55,097 bases of DNA from contig CAMBXE010000005.1 of assembly GCA_945871805.1 (NCBI GenBank), forward strand, positions 1 through 55,097, given 5' to 3'. This stretch comes from Rhizobium sp. Q54. Lineage in GTDB: Bacteria > Pseudomonadota > Alphaproteobacteria > Rickettsiales > UBA1997. Each line of letters starts with the position of its first letter. The stretch's first letter is position 1. The translations under genes and the position numbers were made by a program. Of the stretch, positions 45,739 to 54,140 are shown in pieces. Below the pieces are notes generated by a model. It saw only the letters and a program-made list of their open reading frames with translations, was not told the origin of the DNA and ran no database searches.

Positions 45739-46572
45739 TTACTTCACCGCCATGTTAATCTGAGCTTTTGCTAGGTTTTGTGATACAAAGTCTTCAATTG
45801 TTTTTTTGGCAAGGTTTTGCATCAAGGCATCTTTTATTTTTTCGTAAGGCAAAATTTCCGCCATTCTTTCGTCGGTAAATTTGAAGATAATCCATTTTTC
45901 GGAAATAAATATCGGTTTGGAAATTTGGTTTTTATTTAGTGCTTTGATTTCTTTTGCCAATTCTGCCGAGAGAGAGTTTTCTAACACGAATCCGAGGTCT
46001 CCGCCTTTTTGTCCGATCTCTTTATCAATCGATTTTTTCTTCGCTTGTGCGGCAAAATAAGCGGGAGATTTACTTAATGAGTGGTAAAGAAAATTCGCTT
46101 CATTCTGAGTTTTTAGCGCGATGTAGCTGATCCTAAAATCTTTTTTTTCTTTTATTTGCTCGGCCAATTCATCATAATTCTTTCTAAGATTTTTTTCGTC
46201 TTGAGCTTCTTTGACCAAAGCGATTAAAAGCTTCTGCTGTAAGAGATCAGACTCAAAAATTTTCAGCGCTTTTCGGTAATCATCATCCTTATTCAACCCT
46301 CTTTTTTTGGCTTCTTTATAAGCTATTTCCTTCAAGACTACCTCTTTAACCAAGCCTTCTTTTTGATCGGCGCCGAGATTGTCGAAGGTGAGATTTTTTA
46401 ATTTTTCATTTTTAGCGACGAGCTTGGCAAGCTCATAATCTAAGTCTTGGCGAGTCACTTCTCCGCCAGAGTAAGTTGCGATGACGACCTTAGGTTTTTT
46501 CAAATTCTGACATGAAGACAGCACAAGAATTAGCGACAATGATTTTAGAAATTTTGATTTGGTGATTTTCAT
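45739..46572 (-). CDS. Parvulin-like peptidyl-prolyl isomerase lipoprotein
   Basis: 277 residues. The signal peptide ends in a lipobox with Cys21 (LVLSSC). The N-terminal helical SurA/PrsA-like part (about 30-140) contains the Gly-Gly-Glu-Val-Thr-Arg-x-Asp-Leu motif. A parvulin domain follows at about 145-245 with IGQKGGDLGFV and PIFISEKWIIFKF. Expected to help fold envelope proteins. Full-length PPIase activity is uncertain because key parvulin residues are not all obvious. Confidence 0.85.
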   Translation of the reverse strand: MKITKSKFLKSLSLILVLSSCQNLKKPKVVIATYSGGEVTRQDLDYELAKLVAKNEKLKNLTFDNLGADQKEGLVKEVVLKEIAYKEAKKRGLNKDDDYRKALKIFESDLLQQKLLIALVKEAQDEKNLRKNYDELAEQIKEKKDFRISYIALKTQNEANFLYHSLSKSPAYFAAQAKKKSIDKEIGQKGGDLGFVLENSLSAELAKEIKALNKNQISKPIFISEKWIIFKFTDERMAEILPYEKIKDALMQNLAKKTIEDFVSQNLAKAQINMAVK

Positions 46573-47103
46573 ATTAATTGGTTAATTGAGGGTTGGTGTG
46601 GACTTGCTGCTTCTCCACGCCTCAAGAATTGCTGAACGAATTTTTTTTCTAAAGAGATTTTAGTGCTCGCTAAAAATTTTTACCAAAAGTTTGGATTGCC
46701 TAAGTTCATTTTGGAGGGTGGTCATCAAGGACTTTAAAAAATCCACATCAACACTGACCTATCAAAAAAGAAAATCGAAATCCATCCTTTTACCGAGGGG
46801 AATAAACGACAAAACAAGCTCTCAACCAAAGCCTCGTCGGCATGCTGAAGAGATTTAAAAATCATCACTGATAAATACCTCGGCCATAGATAAATCTGGG
46901 GCTACCAACAATATTTTACGAAGAGAAGACCTCTGTTGATAATGTTCTCTTATGGAGGGCAAAAAATCTAACGAAGATGTGACTATGAGGCCATGGAGTC
47001 GACTATTGCGAAGCTGACAGAATTTTCTCTTTTTAAGGACGCGGGGAAAGAAAAGAATAAAAGCGTGAATCAAAGCAAAACTTGCGTCATCCAGAGTTTT
47101 AAG
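46573..47103. other. Gap between parvulin-like gene and tRNA-Val
   Basis: About 530 bp. It contains only a decayed-looking minus-strand frame (46742-47073, listed separately). No RNA gene, terminator or repeat was recognised. Confidence 0.5.
46742..47073 (-). pseudogene. Possible frameshifted gene remnant, unknown
   Basis: A 72-codon frame (46855-47073) ends with the residues AEVFISDDF. The next codons in the +1 register continue protein-like (KSLQHADEALVESLFCRLF...) to a stop near 46742. The switch falls in a T5 run (plus-strand AAAAA at 46857-46861): removing one T joins both parts into about 111 codons. The middle (LDFLPSIREHY then RKILLVAPDLSMAEV) looks like a real alpha/beta domain. Either a decayed gene or a single-base sequencing error. 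Confidence 0.3.
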
Positions 47104-47179
47104 TGGTGGGTGATGACAGGCTCGAACTGCCGACCCTCTCCTTGTAAGGGAGATGCTCTACCAACTGAGCTAATCACCC
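47104..47179 (-). tRNA. tRNA-Val (anticodon TAC)
   Basis: Cloverleaf on the minus strand: acceptor GGGTGAT/ATCACCC, D arm GCTC, anticodon stem TCTCC/GGAGA with loop CTTACAA (anticodon TAC), T arm with GTTCGAGCC, discriminator A. CCA is encoded at 47104-47106. It follows tRNA-Asp by 56 bp on the same strand. Confidence 0.97.
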
Positions 47180-47235
47180 CACTTAAAATGTATTTTGCTA
47201 AAAATCCTCAATCGCTACAGCGTTAGCGAAATGGA

Positions 47236-47312
47236 TGGCGGGAGTGACGAGACTCGAACTCGCGACCTCTTGCGTGACAGGCAAGCGCTCTAACCAACTG
47301 AGCTACACCCCC
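47236..47312 (-). tRNA. tRNA-Asp (anticodon GTC)
   Basis: Cloverleaf on the minus strand: acceptor GGGGGTG/CACTCCC with one G-T pair, D arm GCTC, anticodon stem CTTGC/GCAAG with loop CTGTCAC (anticodon GTC), T arm GTTCGAGTC, discriminator G. CCA is encoded at 47236-47238. The Val-Asp pair is a common alphaproteobacterial arrangement. Confidence 0.97.
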
Positions 47313-47486
47313 AAAAAAAACTTTTAAAGACCGACCCCAAAAAATGATTCCGGGCTTCACTGTCGTTTAGATCGCGACTTGATCAAAAGGATATTAATTC
47401 CCTTTGTCAGAGATCAATCTCTGTCGTGCGCGCCTCATAAAATCACTTTCATGAGAGTTTCAAAAATTTCCTTGTGCATTAACACA

Positions 47487-47534
47487 AAAAAATTTTCCCA
47501 AAAATTATTTTAAAAATCTTTGGGAAAATTTTTT
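47487..47534. terminator. AT-rich hairpin between HU gene and tRNA-Asp
   Basis: A 16-bp stem (AAAAAATTTTCCCAAA with TTTGGGAAAATTTTTT) around a 16-nt loop, with T-runs on both strands. It may act as a second, bidirectional terminator after the HU gene or shield the tRNA promoter. Confidence 0.6.
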
Positions 47535-47575
47535 CGAAAAAAACCCTTACGCGAAGTATTCTCGCGCAAGGGTTT
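47535..47575 (-). terminator. Rho-independent terminator of the HU gene
   Basis: In the minus-strand direction AAACCCTTGCGCGA and TCGCGTAAGGGTTT pair with one internal mismatch and are followed by a T-run of seven. It begins 6 bp after the HU stop codon. Confidence 0.9.
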
Positions 47576-47580
47576 AGAAA

Positions 47581-47853
47581 CTATTTTACAGAATCTTTCA
47601 ATGCTTTACCAGCAGCGAATTTCACGCGCTTAGAAGCTTTGATTTGGATTTCTTTACCAGTTTGTGGGTTACGACCTTTTCTAGCAGCAGTTTTTACTAC
47701 TTTAAAAGTACCGAAACCGATCAAAGTAACTACGTCACCTTTTTTAAGAGCTTTTGTAGTTGCTTTAAGAAGAGCTTCTACAGCAGCGCTAGCGTCTTTT
47801 TGAGAAAGGCCAGTTTGGTTGGCGATTTCTTTGATTAAATCTGTTTTGTGCAT
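47581..47853 (-). CDS. hup: HU-family DNA-binding protein
   Basis: 90-residue nucleoid protein that bends and compacts DNA. The start is set at the ATG ending 47853 (MHKTDLIKEIANQTG); a longer frame upstream is not credible. Conserved HU features are GFGTFKVVKTAARKGRNPQT, GKEIQIKASKRVKFAAGKA and the C-terminal LKDSVK. It has its own terminator and is probably monocistronic. Confidence 0.97.
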   Translation of the reverse strand: MHKTDLIKEIANQTGLSQKDASAAVEALLKATTKALKKGDVVTLIGFGTFKVVKTAARKGRNPQTGKEIQIKASKRVKFAAGKALKDSVK

Positions 47854-47989
47854 ATCAATGATCTCTTTTTGATTAATATTTTGAGGAAAGAAACATGTCA
47901 CGAAGCAGCTTGTAGACTGGCTCCGCAGCAGGTTGCTTGGCGAAATTATTTACGAAAAATTTGAAAGCAACTACTATTCTAAATTATTT

Positions 47990-48604
47990 TTATGTGTCGA
48001 GGCCACGACTGGTAAGGCTCGACAAAAATAGGTTTTTTTCCGTCACAATAAAATCAAGATTCTGATCGGTCTCTTCGGTTGGCAGTAAATCTTGCGAGAG
48101 CTGAAAATCAAAGGCTAAACCGATTGTTGTAATTTTAGATTCTTTATTTTTTAGAGACTCAATTGTGCGATCAAAAAATCCCCCACCCCTGCCGAGCCTT
48201 GATAATCCTAAATCGAATGCAAGTAGCGGTAAAATTAGAAAATTAGGAAAAATTTCTTCCCCCTTGGTTGGCTCGTTGATTTTCCTAAAAGATTTATTGG
48301 CGCTAAAACTGGTTTCTTGAGTAAATAAAATAAATTCCAATGGCTGATTTTCGGCAAGGATTTTTGGGTAAGAAAATGAAATTTTATTTTTTATAAAATC
48401 CTTTGCGATTAGATTGGTCGAGACCTCATCGGACATTGAGAAATAAAGAGAAAAAATTTTTCCACAGTCTTTCTGATAAATTCTTGGTAAAAGATTCTGT
48501 AAAAAATTCTGATTAATTTGTTGCGATCTTTTCTTAATTTCATCCGACGACAATTCCGCCATTTTGGCTTTGAAAATTTTACGCAGGTCAGCTTTGCTCA
48601 TCAA
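47990..48604 (-). CDS. fau: 5-formyltetrahydrofolate cyclo-ligase
   Basis: Converts 5-formyl-THF to 5,10-methenyl-THF with ATP; folate salvage. It has 204 residues. The family motif is RLGRGGGFFDRT in the C-terminal part, and LILPLLAFDLGLSRLGRG precedes it. It overlaps zapA by 4 bp (ATGA). The zapA-fau pairing is widely conserved in proteobacteria, often with 6S RNA in between, but no room is left for one here. Confidence 0.93.
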   Translation of the reverse strand: MMSKADLRKIFKAKMAELSSDEIKKRSQQINQNFLQNLLPRIYQKDCGKIFSLYFSMSDEVSTNLIAKDFIKNKISFSYPKILAENQPLEFILFTQETSFSANKSFRKINEPTKGEEIFPNFLILPLLAFDLGLSRLGRGGGFFDRTIESLKNKESKITTIGLAFDFQLSQDLLPTEETDQNLDFIVTEKNLFLSSLTSRGLDT

Positions 48605-48903
48605 AGTTTTTGAATTTTTTTCGTTAAATTTTCGATGTAGCTCGCGATGTTTTCGATGTTGTCGCTCATCGAATCACAAACTTCCCGAGAGCTAAATTTT
48701 TCTTCTGTTGCAGATATTAATTCTTCTTCCATGGCCAGAGCAGACATTACCAATAGCATTTTTTCATCAGAAAATTTTAGCGAAAATGATAGCTCATCAA
48801 GCCTTTGATTTAGGCGATTGGCGAGCTCTAATAGCTTTTCTTTTTGCTCAGTTTCGCAAGCGATTTTGTAATATGATTTTCCGATCTGTATTTCAACTGT
48901 CAT
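48601..48903 (-). CDS. zapA: Cell-division protein ZapA
   Basis: 100-residue cytoplasmic protein that cross-links FtsZ filaments. The N-terminal VEIQIGKSYYKIACE strand pair and the LANRLNQRLDELS helix are typical, followed by a C-terminal coiled-coil. It overlaps the coiled-coil gene upstream by 11 bp and fau downstream by 4 bp. Confidence 0.92.
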   Translation of the reverse strand: MTVEIQIGKSYYKIACETEQKEKLLELANRLNQRLDELSFSLKFSDEKMLLVMSALAMEEELISATEEKFSSREVCDSMSDNIENIASYIENLTKKIQKL

Positions 48904-49246
48904 ATTTTCCGATTACTTCATGAATAGCTGCCAGGTCGGCTTCCACAGCGTCGACCAGATTATTTTTTTGCTGACGAAAAATTGAGATTCTTTGTCCAAG
49001 AATTTTATTTGTTTCGCGTAAAAATTCTGCCTCTTTGCCGAGTTCAGCTAATTCATTTTGTAGATGATTTACTTCTATGCCCATGCGGGACATTGCGACC
49101 AGTTTTGACTCGTCATCTGTTGCGAGTAAATCCGTATTAAGCAACGCTTCATGAATTTTTTCTTTTACAGCTTCTTCGAGATTTTTTAGTGCAGCAGATA
49201 ACTGCTTTCGAGCCTGATTAAATCTGGCCTCGCTCTCGAGCTTCAC
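48893..49246 (-). CDS. Small coiled-coil protein before zapA (DUF4164-like)
   Basis: 117 residues, almost entirely helical and charged (AALKNLEEAVKEKIHEALL, then NHLQNELAELGKEAEFLRE). The GTG start at 49246 is chosen because it overlaps the argJ stop as GTGA, a standard coupling; the ATG upstream would overlap argJ by 58 bp. Alphaproteobacteria often carry a DUF4164-like coiled-coil gene next to zapA. It probably supports cell division, but this is by context. Confidence 0.72.
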   Translation of the reverse strand: MKLESEARFNQARKQLSAALKNLEEAVKEKIHEALLNTDLLATDDESKLVAMSRMGIEVNHLQNELAELGKEAEFLRETNKILGQRISIFRQQKNNLVDAVEADLAAIHEVIGKYDS

Positions 49247-50430
49247 GAGCGGTAATCCTTGTTGATCTTGATGTATTCTTCGTTTAGGTCGCACGTCCAA
49301 ACTACACCTCTACTTGCGCCAATTCCAAGATTTACGGAAATCTTTACTTCCGAACCGGTGAGATATTTATGCACTAAATTTTCTACATATTCTGGATGTT
49401 TAGCGCCGTCTTTAGTGATTGGATGATCGCCAATTTTTACGATTATTTTTTCTGGAGAAGTTTCTGAACAAGACTTTCCGACCGCCATTATAATGCGTCC
49501 CCAGTTAGGATCGGCGGCGGCGATTGCGGTTTTAACCAAAGGCGAATTAGCGATTGAGAAGGCAACTTTTTTAGCCTGCTCGTAAGTTCTGGCACCTTCG
49601 ACTTCGACTTCGATTAATTTTTTTGCACCTTCGCCATCGATCACGATCATCTTTGCAAGGCCAAGAGCTAATTCATTCAACGTATTTTTAAAATCTTTCA
49701 GTTCAGGTGAATGTGAATCGACGATTTCATGATTTCCTGCTGCCTTTGTCGCAAATAATAAAACAGTGTCATTCGTTGACTGGTCTGAGTCGACAGTGAT
49801 TGCATTGAAGCTGTGTTCGACAGTTTCTTTGAGTAAAATTTGTAAAGTTGCCGGACAAATATTGGCATCGGTAAAAATGTATCCGAGCATTGTCGCCATA
49901 TTTGGCGCGATCATTCCTGAGCCCTTGGAAAAGCCGATTAGTCGGATGTCTTGCTCAGCGATTTTACAAGTTCTGCTAATTAATTTTATCTTAGTGTCCG
50001 TGGTCATGATCGCTTGCGCAGCCTTACTCCATAACGGCTCGTTATTTGCAGAATCTTTGACCATTTGCGGAATCGCCGCCTCTATTAGTTCAACTTTCAA
50101 TGCTTCGCCAATCACGCCGGTTGAAGAAATAAGAACCTCTTCAGACTTACAGCCAAGCTCTTTTGCAACTTTATTAGCTGTTCTTAAAACTGCGTCATCT
50201 CCTTCTTTTCCAGTGAAGGCATTGGCATTTCCGGCGTTGACGATCAGGGCTCGAGCCTTGCCACTTTCGACATTTTTTTTACACCAAACGACAGGCGCTG
50301 CTGGCATCGAAGAGGTTGTAAAAACCCCGGCGACATTGGCCGGTTGGTCAAATGTAACGAGCAAAAGATCGTCACGATTTTTATATTTTAAACCACAGTT
50401 TGTGGTGCTGATTTTTAAGCCTTTAAGCAT
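49243..50430 (-). CDS. argJ: Bifunctional glutamate N-acetyltransferase / ornithine acetyltransferase
   Basis: Arginine-biosynthesis enzyme that recycles the acetyl group from acetylornithine to glutamate. It has 395 residues. The self-cleavage site is APNMATMLG (cut before Thr). Other motifs are NAGNANAFTGKEG, SSTGVIGEAL, DSDQSTNDT and the DPNWGRIIMAVG loop. It overlaps trpA by 16 bp and the next gene by 4 bp. No other arg gene is present in the window. Confidence 0.95.
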   Translation of the reverse strand: MLKGLKISTTNCGLKYKNRDDLLLVTFDQPANVAGVFTTSSMPAAPVVWCKKNVESGKARALIVNAGNANAFTGKEGDDAVLRTANKVAKELGCKSEEVLISSTGVIGEALKVELIEAAIPQMVKDSANNEPLWSKAAQAIMTTDTKIKLISRTCKIAEQDIRLIGFSKGSGMIAPNMATMLGYIFTDANICPATLQILLKETVEHSFNAITVDSDQSTNDTVLLFATKAAGNHEIVDSHSPELKDFKNTLNELALGLAKMIVIDGEGAKKLIEVEVEGARTYEQAKKVAFSIANSPLVKTAIAAADPNWGRIIMAVGKSCSETSPEKIIVKIGDHPITKDGAKHPEYVENLVHKYLTGSEVKISVNLGIGASRGVVWTCDLNEEYIKINKDYRS

Positions 50431-51218
50431 TTTGAAAACTCCTGAATTTTTTTTGTAACTGCGCTGACAATTTCAACTGAAGATTTTTTTTCTGCCATTT
50501 CTTTCACCAGTACAGAGCCAATAATCACGGCATCTACGCCAATTTGAGAAAATTCTCGAACTTGCTGTGGAGTTTGAATTCCAAAGCCAATTGCAATTGG
50601 TAATTTAGAAATTTTCTTCAGATTTTGTAAATTTTTTACATTGTCTTTGGCCTTTGCTAGAGTAGTGCCAGTGATGCCGAGAAGAGAAATTAAGTAAAGA
50701 AATCCGCCAGCATTTTTAGTGATTTTTTTCTGACGCTTAATATCAGTTGTCGGCGCAATTAGCCTGATCAAATCGAGTTTTGTTTTTGAGATTTGCGGCA
50801 AAATTTCTTGTTCTTCTTCAGGCGGAAGATCGACGATCAAAAAGCCATCAACACCTGATTCTTCTGCTTCGGCAAAGATTTTATTCAGGCCAAATTTCAA
50901 AACCGGATTGTAATAAGTCATCAAGATCAACGGAGTTTTTTTATCTGATTTTCTGAATTCCGTGACCATTTTCAAAACCTTCTGAAGTGTCATACCAGCA
51001 GCAATCGCGCGCTTTGCAGCGATCTCAATTGTTGGTCCGTCTCCTGCGGGATCAAGAAAAGGCACGCCCAGTTCAATCATATCCGCACCCGCTGCTGGCA
51101 TGGCTTTAAGTGTCGCAAGCGAAGTTTCATAATTCGGATCGCCAGCGCAAATATAGGCGATAAGAGCGGCTCTTTTTTGAGCGCGAAGCTCTTTGAATTT
51201 TTGTTCAATTCGTTTCAT
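50415..51218 (-). CDS. trpA: Tryptophan synthase alpha subunit
   Basis: Cleaves indole-3-glycerol phosphate to indole and glyceraldehyde-3-phosphate. It has 267 residues. The catalytic glutamate is in MIELGVPFLDPAGDGPTI with the catalytic Asp in DPAGDG. FLIVDLPPEE and GITGTTLAKA phosphate-loop regions are present. Its ATG overlaps the trpB stop (TAATG); its 3' end overlaps argJ. Confidence 0.96.
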   Translation of the reverse strand: MKRIEQKFKELRAQKRAALIAYICAGDPNYETSLATLKAMPAAGADMIELGVPFLDPAGDGPTIEIAAKRAIAAGMTLQKVLKMVTEFRKSDKKTPLILMTYYNPVLKFGLNKIFAEAEESGVDGFLIVDLPPEEEQEILPQISKTKLDLIRLIAPTTDIKRQKKITKNAGGFLYLISLLGITGTTLAKAKDNVKNLQNLKKISKLPIAIGFGIQTPQQVREFSQIGVDAVIIGSVLVKEMAEKKSSVEIVSAVTKKIQEFSKCLKA

Positions 51219-52390
51219 TACAACTTCACTCCAAAATGTTTTGCAATGGTGTTGATGTCTTTATCACCGCGGCCAGAGAGGTTCACAATAATGCTTTGAT
51301 TCTTCCTCATTTTCTTCGCAAGTTTACAAGCAAAAACAATGGCGTGAGCAGATTCTAGTGCCGGAATAATTCCTTCCGTTTGACATAAAAGCTGAAAGGC
51401 ATTCACCGCTTCTTCGTCTGTTGCACTGACATATTCAACACGTTTTGTTTCGTACAAATAAGCATGTTCCGGACCGATTCCTGGGTAATCCAAACCAGCA
51501 GAAATTGAATGCGCGTCTTGAATTTGTCCGTCAGAATTTTGTAAGAAAAAAGTTTTATTTCCGTGCAAAATCGCAACCGAGCCTTTGCTAATTGATGCAG
51601 AATGCTCACCGCTTTCCAAGCCTTTTCCTGCCGCTTCAACGCCGTACATTTTTACTTTGTCTTTGAGAAATGGATGAAACAAACCAATCGAATTCGATCC
51701 ACCGCCGATACAGGCAACTAAAGCATCGGGAAGTTTTCCTTCCGCTTTTTTAAACTGCTTTTTTGCCTCTTTTCCGATCACCGAATGGAAATCGCGAACC
51801 ATTGTTGGATAAGGATGTGGGCCAGTGACGGTACCAAGCAAATAATAGGTATCGCGAGAATTAGCGATCCAATCCCTCATCGCTTCATTGATGGCATTTT
51901 TTAAACTTTTTGAACCGCTTTCAACCGATATCACTTCTGCTCCAAGAAGCTTCATTCGAAAAACATTTTGGGCCTGACGCTCGACGTCTTTTGCACCCAT
52001 ATAAACTACGCAAGGCAAAGAAAAAAGCGCACAAACTGTCGCAGTAGCGACTCCATGTTGGCCTGCTCCGGTCTCGGCAATGATGCGCTTTTTGCCCATT
52101 CTTTTCGCAAGTAAAATCTGTCCTAAGCAGTTGTTGATTTTGTGTGAACCGGTGTGATTCAACTCGTCGCGTTTCAAATAAATTTTCGCACCGCCAATTT
52201 TTTTAGTAAGTCTTTCAGCTAGATATAAAGGGCTTGGACGACCAACGTAATGTTCTAAATAATGAGCAAATTCTTTCTGAAACTTCGGATCTTTTTTGGC
52301 TTTCGCGTAAGCCGCTTCAAGCTCCAAAACTGCTGGCATCAAACTTTCAGCAACATATTGACCACCGAATTGGCCGAAATTTTTTTTCAT
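51218..52390 (-). CDS. trpB: Tryptophan synthase beta subunit
   Basis: PLP enzyme joining indole and serine into tryptophan. It has 390 residues. The start is placed at the ATG ending 52390 ([16 protein letters not shown]), the conserved N-terminus; 33 extra upstream codons are rejected. The PLP lysine is in [10 protein letters not shown], the phosphate loop is GGGSNSIG, and [11 protein letters not shown] is also visible. No trpF, trpC, trpD or trpE accompanies trpBA. Confidence 0.97.
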   Translation of the reverse strand: MKKNFGQFGGQYVAESLMPAVLELEAAYAKAKKDPKFQKEFAHYLEHYVGRPSPLYLAERLTKKIGGAKIYLKRDELNHTGSHKINNCLGQILLAKRMGKKRIIAETGAGQHGVATATVCALFSLPCVVYMGAKDVERQAQNVFRMKLLGAEVISVESGSKSLKNAINEAMRDWIANSRDTYYLLGTVTGPHPYPTMVRDFHSVIGKEAKKQFKKAEGKLPDALVACIGGGSNSIGLFHPFLKDKVKMYGVEAAGKGLESGEHSASISKGSVAILHGNKTFFLQNSDGQIQDAHSISAGLDYPGIGPEHAYLYETKRVEYVSATDEEAVNAFQLLCQTEGIIPALESAHAIVFACKLAKKMRKNQSIIVNLSGRGDKDINTIAKHFGVKL

Positions 52391-52909
52391 GTTAAGGAAT
52401 AATAGAGAGAAGGTAAGAAGTTGGCCAGACGTTGGACGAAGGTTAAAAACATGCAAGACGAGTGTGTGACAAATTTCCTGGATCGCCACCTTCGCTGGGA
52501 TGGCGTGAAGTTACTTCGCTCGAACAATTGGACTTCTTCGCGCTGAAGTGAAGATTGTAATAATGAATTTAACCTACAACATGGCTTGTCTTGAGCAGTT
52601 GCTGAAGCGTGATGGGATAGTCGTGTCGATAGTCACTTAAAACCAGAAGTCGCAAGCAAAAAAACCACAAAAAATCACGACTAACCAAATTTATTGCTAA
52701 ATCTAGGTAATAAAAAGAAGATTTTTCCCAACTGAATTTTTGATTCAAAAATTCGGAATCAAAAAAATCTCTGGAATCAAATTTGCTTGGGTAAATTTGG
52801 ATTTTTAGAGACCTCCTTAATCATGCGAACAACACGTCAAATTTTTACGCGTTATGCGATGCAAAGCTCTGATTAAATCCAAATAAATTCATAACCAAAT
52901 CTTAATAAA
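52391..52909. other. Gap between trpB and TRL-like lipoprotein genes
   Basis: About 520 bp without a credible gene. It holds one arm of the GGATCC/CCTTCG-type repeat (52478-52505), a second short self-complementary area near 52590-52640 and a perfect 21-bp palindrome at 52734-52754. The promoters for trpBA (minus) and the lipoprotein pair (plus) must lie here. Confidence 0.7.
52734..52754. promoter_or_regulatory. 21-bp perfect palindrome upstream of the lipoprotein pair
   Basis: GAATTTTTGA and TCAAAAATTC flank a single T. The size and symmetry suit a dimeric regulator site. It sits about 155 bp before the first TRL-like gene. It could also be a chance AT-rich palindrome. Confidence 0.4.
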
Positions 52910-53212
52910 ATGAAAAAAACATCAATAATCTTGTCTGCTTTATTACTAAGCTTGGCTTCTTGCACTTACAAATATACTCCAGCATCAAGCGCAATGATCA
53001 ACGTAACAGACTACGAGATTGGAGATTTAAGCAAATTAAAAACCGGGGAAGCGTGCATGACCAGAGTTCTTGGTTTTCCACCTTCTAATGCCAGCACTTC
53101 TGTGATCGATGCAATGAAAGACGGAAAAATATCAAAAATTAAAATGATTGATAGTAGCGTCTCTAGCACTGTCTTTACCTCAACAGTGTGCATCATCGTG
53201 CACGGTCTTTAA
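52910..53212 (+). CDS. TRL-like lipoprotein 1
   Basis: 100 residues. The signal peptide has a lipobox at Cys18 (LLSLASC). The mature part has the TRL-like pattern: a Lys-x-Gly-x-x-Cys segment, 'DAMKDGKISKIKMID' and a final VCIIVHG. TRL-like proteins are small envelope lipoproteins of unknown function. It is clearly related to the next gene by its ends. Confidence 0.72.
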   Translation: MKKTSIILSALLLSLASCTYKYTPASSAMINVTDYEIGDLSKLKTGEACMTRVLGFPPSNASTSVIDAMKDGKISKIKMIDSSVSSTVFTSTVCIIVHGL

Positions 53213-53228
53213 TAAATAAGACGTTTTT

Positions 53229-53645
53229 ATGACCACTAAACTTTTTGCATGGGTACTGCTTATATTCGTCGTTTCTTGCGCTGGACAAAGTAGCAAATCC
53301 AACTTTGGTCCAACTAAATCCAGTGTAGGCAATCTTTCTTTTGGTGATATTAAAAATCTTAAAGAATCTCAAAGTTGCTCCGATGGCTCCATCGGATTCG
53401 CTAGGGTTTTCGCATCTATGTATACTGTTGGGATTTCTGAGCTAAGTATCTCTAGTTATGTCGATCTTTACGAAGACGATAAGTACAAATATTATGGCCA
53501 GCTACTTGTTGATAAAAGTGGAGATACGTCGATTTCAACTGCAGCAAAACTTGGCGGTATTAAGAAGGTTAAAATGGTTGATCACTCATACTCTATTACT
53601 GGAATAATGGGTCGAAGATATTGTGTAATTGTTTACGGAGAGTAA
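53229..53645 (+). CDS. TRL-like lipoprotein 2
   Basis: 138 residues with a lipobox at Cys17 (IFVVSC). The mature part shows the TRL-like pattern: a Cys-Ser-Asp-Gly segment, 'AAKLGGIKKVKMVDH' and a final CVIVYGE. Longer than its neighbour by an insert of about 40 residues in the middle. Located 16 bp downstream of TRL-like 1, so co-transcribed; a terminator follows. Confidence 0.78.
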   Translation: MTTKLFAWVLLIFVVSCAGQSSKSNFGPTKSSVGNLSFGDIKNLKESQSCSDGSIGFARVFASMYTVGISELSISSYVDLYEDDKYKYYGQLLVDKSGDTSISTAAKLGGIKKVKMVDHSYSITGIMGRRYCVIVYGE

Positions 53646-53670
53646 ACATCGCTAAATTCTCTTTAGAAGA

Positions 53671-53706
53671 AACCGACCGTTCCAAAACGGAGTCGTCGGT
53701 TTTTTT
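53671..53706 (+). terminator. Rho-independent terminator of the lipoprotein pair
   Basis: Outer stem AACCGAC/GTCGGTT encloses an inner stem CCGTT/AACGG; a run of seven T follows. It starts 26 bp after the stop codon of TRL-like 2. Confidence 0.88.
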
Positions 53707-53776
53707 GTGTCTAAAAATAGACAAACCTCTTGCCATTTTTCCCTCAGAAATAAAGCTCTCCCCACAGCTTTATTTC

Positions 53777-53957
53777 AACCCAGATCCGTCATTAGAATTG
53801 CGACAGTATCTCGCTAAGCCTTAATTCTATTAGCCTCGGACGAGCACCGCACCGGAAGCGTAGCATGCATACGCTGACGGAGTGGAGCAGAGAACGAGGC
53901 TAATAGAATTAAGGGTTAGTAGAGATAATGGCGTGATTCTAATGACGGATCTGGGTT
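53777..53957. repeat. 181-bp palindromic element, copy B (inverted relative to copy A)
   Basis: Same 22-bp terminal inverted repeats and same 181-bp length as 15167-15347, in the opposite orientation. Inner arms pair better than in copy A (ATTAGCCTCG with CGAGGCTAAT is perfect). One base pair differs from copy A in a compensatory way (A-T in place of G-C in the TTRATTCTATTA arm). It occupies the gap between the lipoprotein terminator and the outer-membrane protein gene. Confidence 0.95.
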
Positions 53958-54140
53958 CAAAGCTCAATTGAAGCCATCATCACCGGTGTCGATTAGGTAA
54001 ATCTGCGAATTTTTAAAAAGATTCTTAGTAGATTCTACGGAGAAGACGGTCGCCATTTTTGATCTACTTTTCTTCTCTTTCGCTCTTGTTGCGATGGTGG
54101 TTTTGATTTCCACGTTTCAAAAAAATCAAATCACAAAAAT

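Noticed and set aside
46993-47226. Plus-strand frame spanning tRNA-Val
   Set aside because: It runs through a complete tRNA gene on the other strand.
49766-50458. Plus-strand frame of 230 codons opposite argJ
   Set aside because: Long but antisense to full-length argJ with all its motifs; no recognisable domain.
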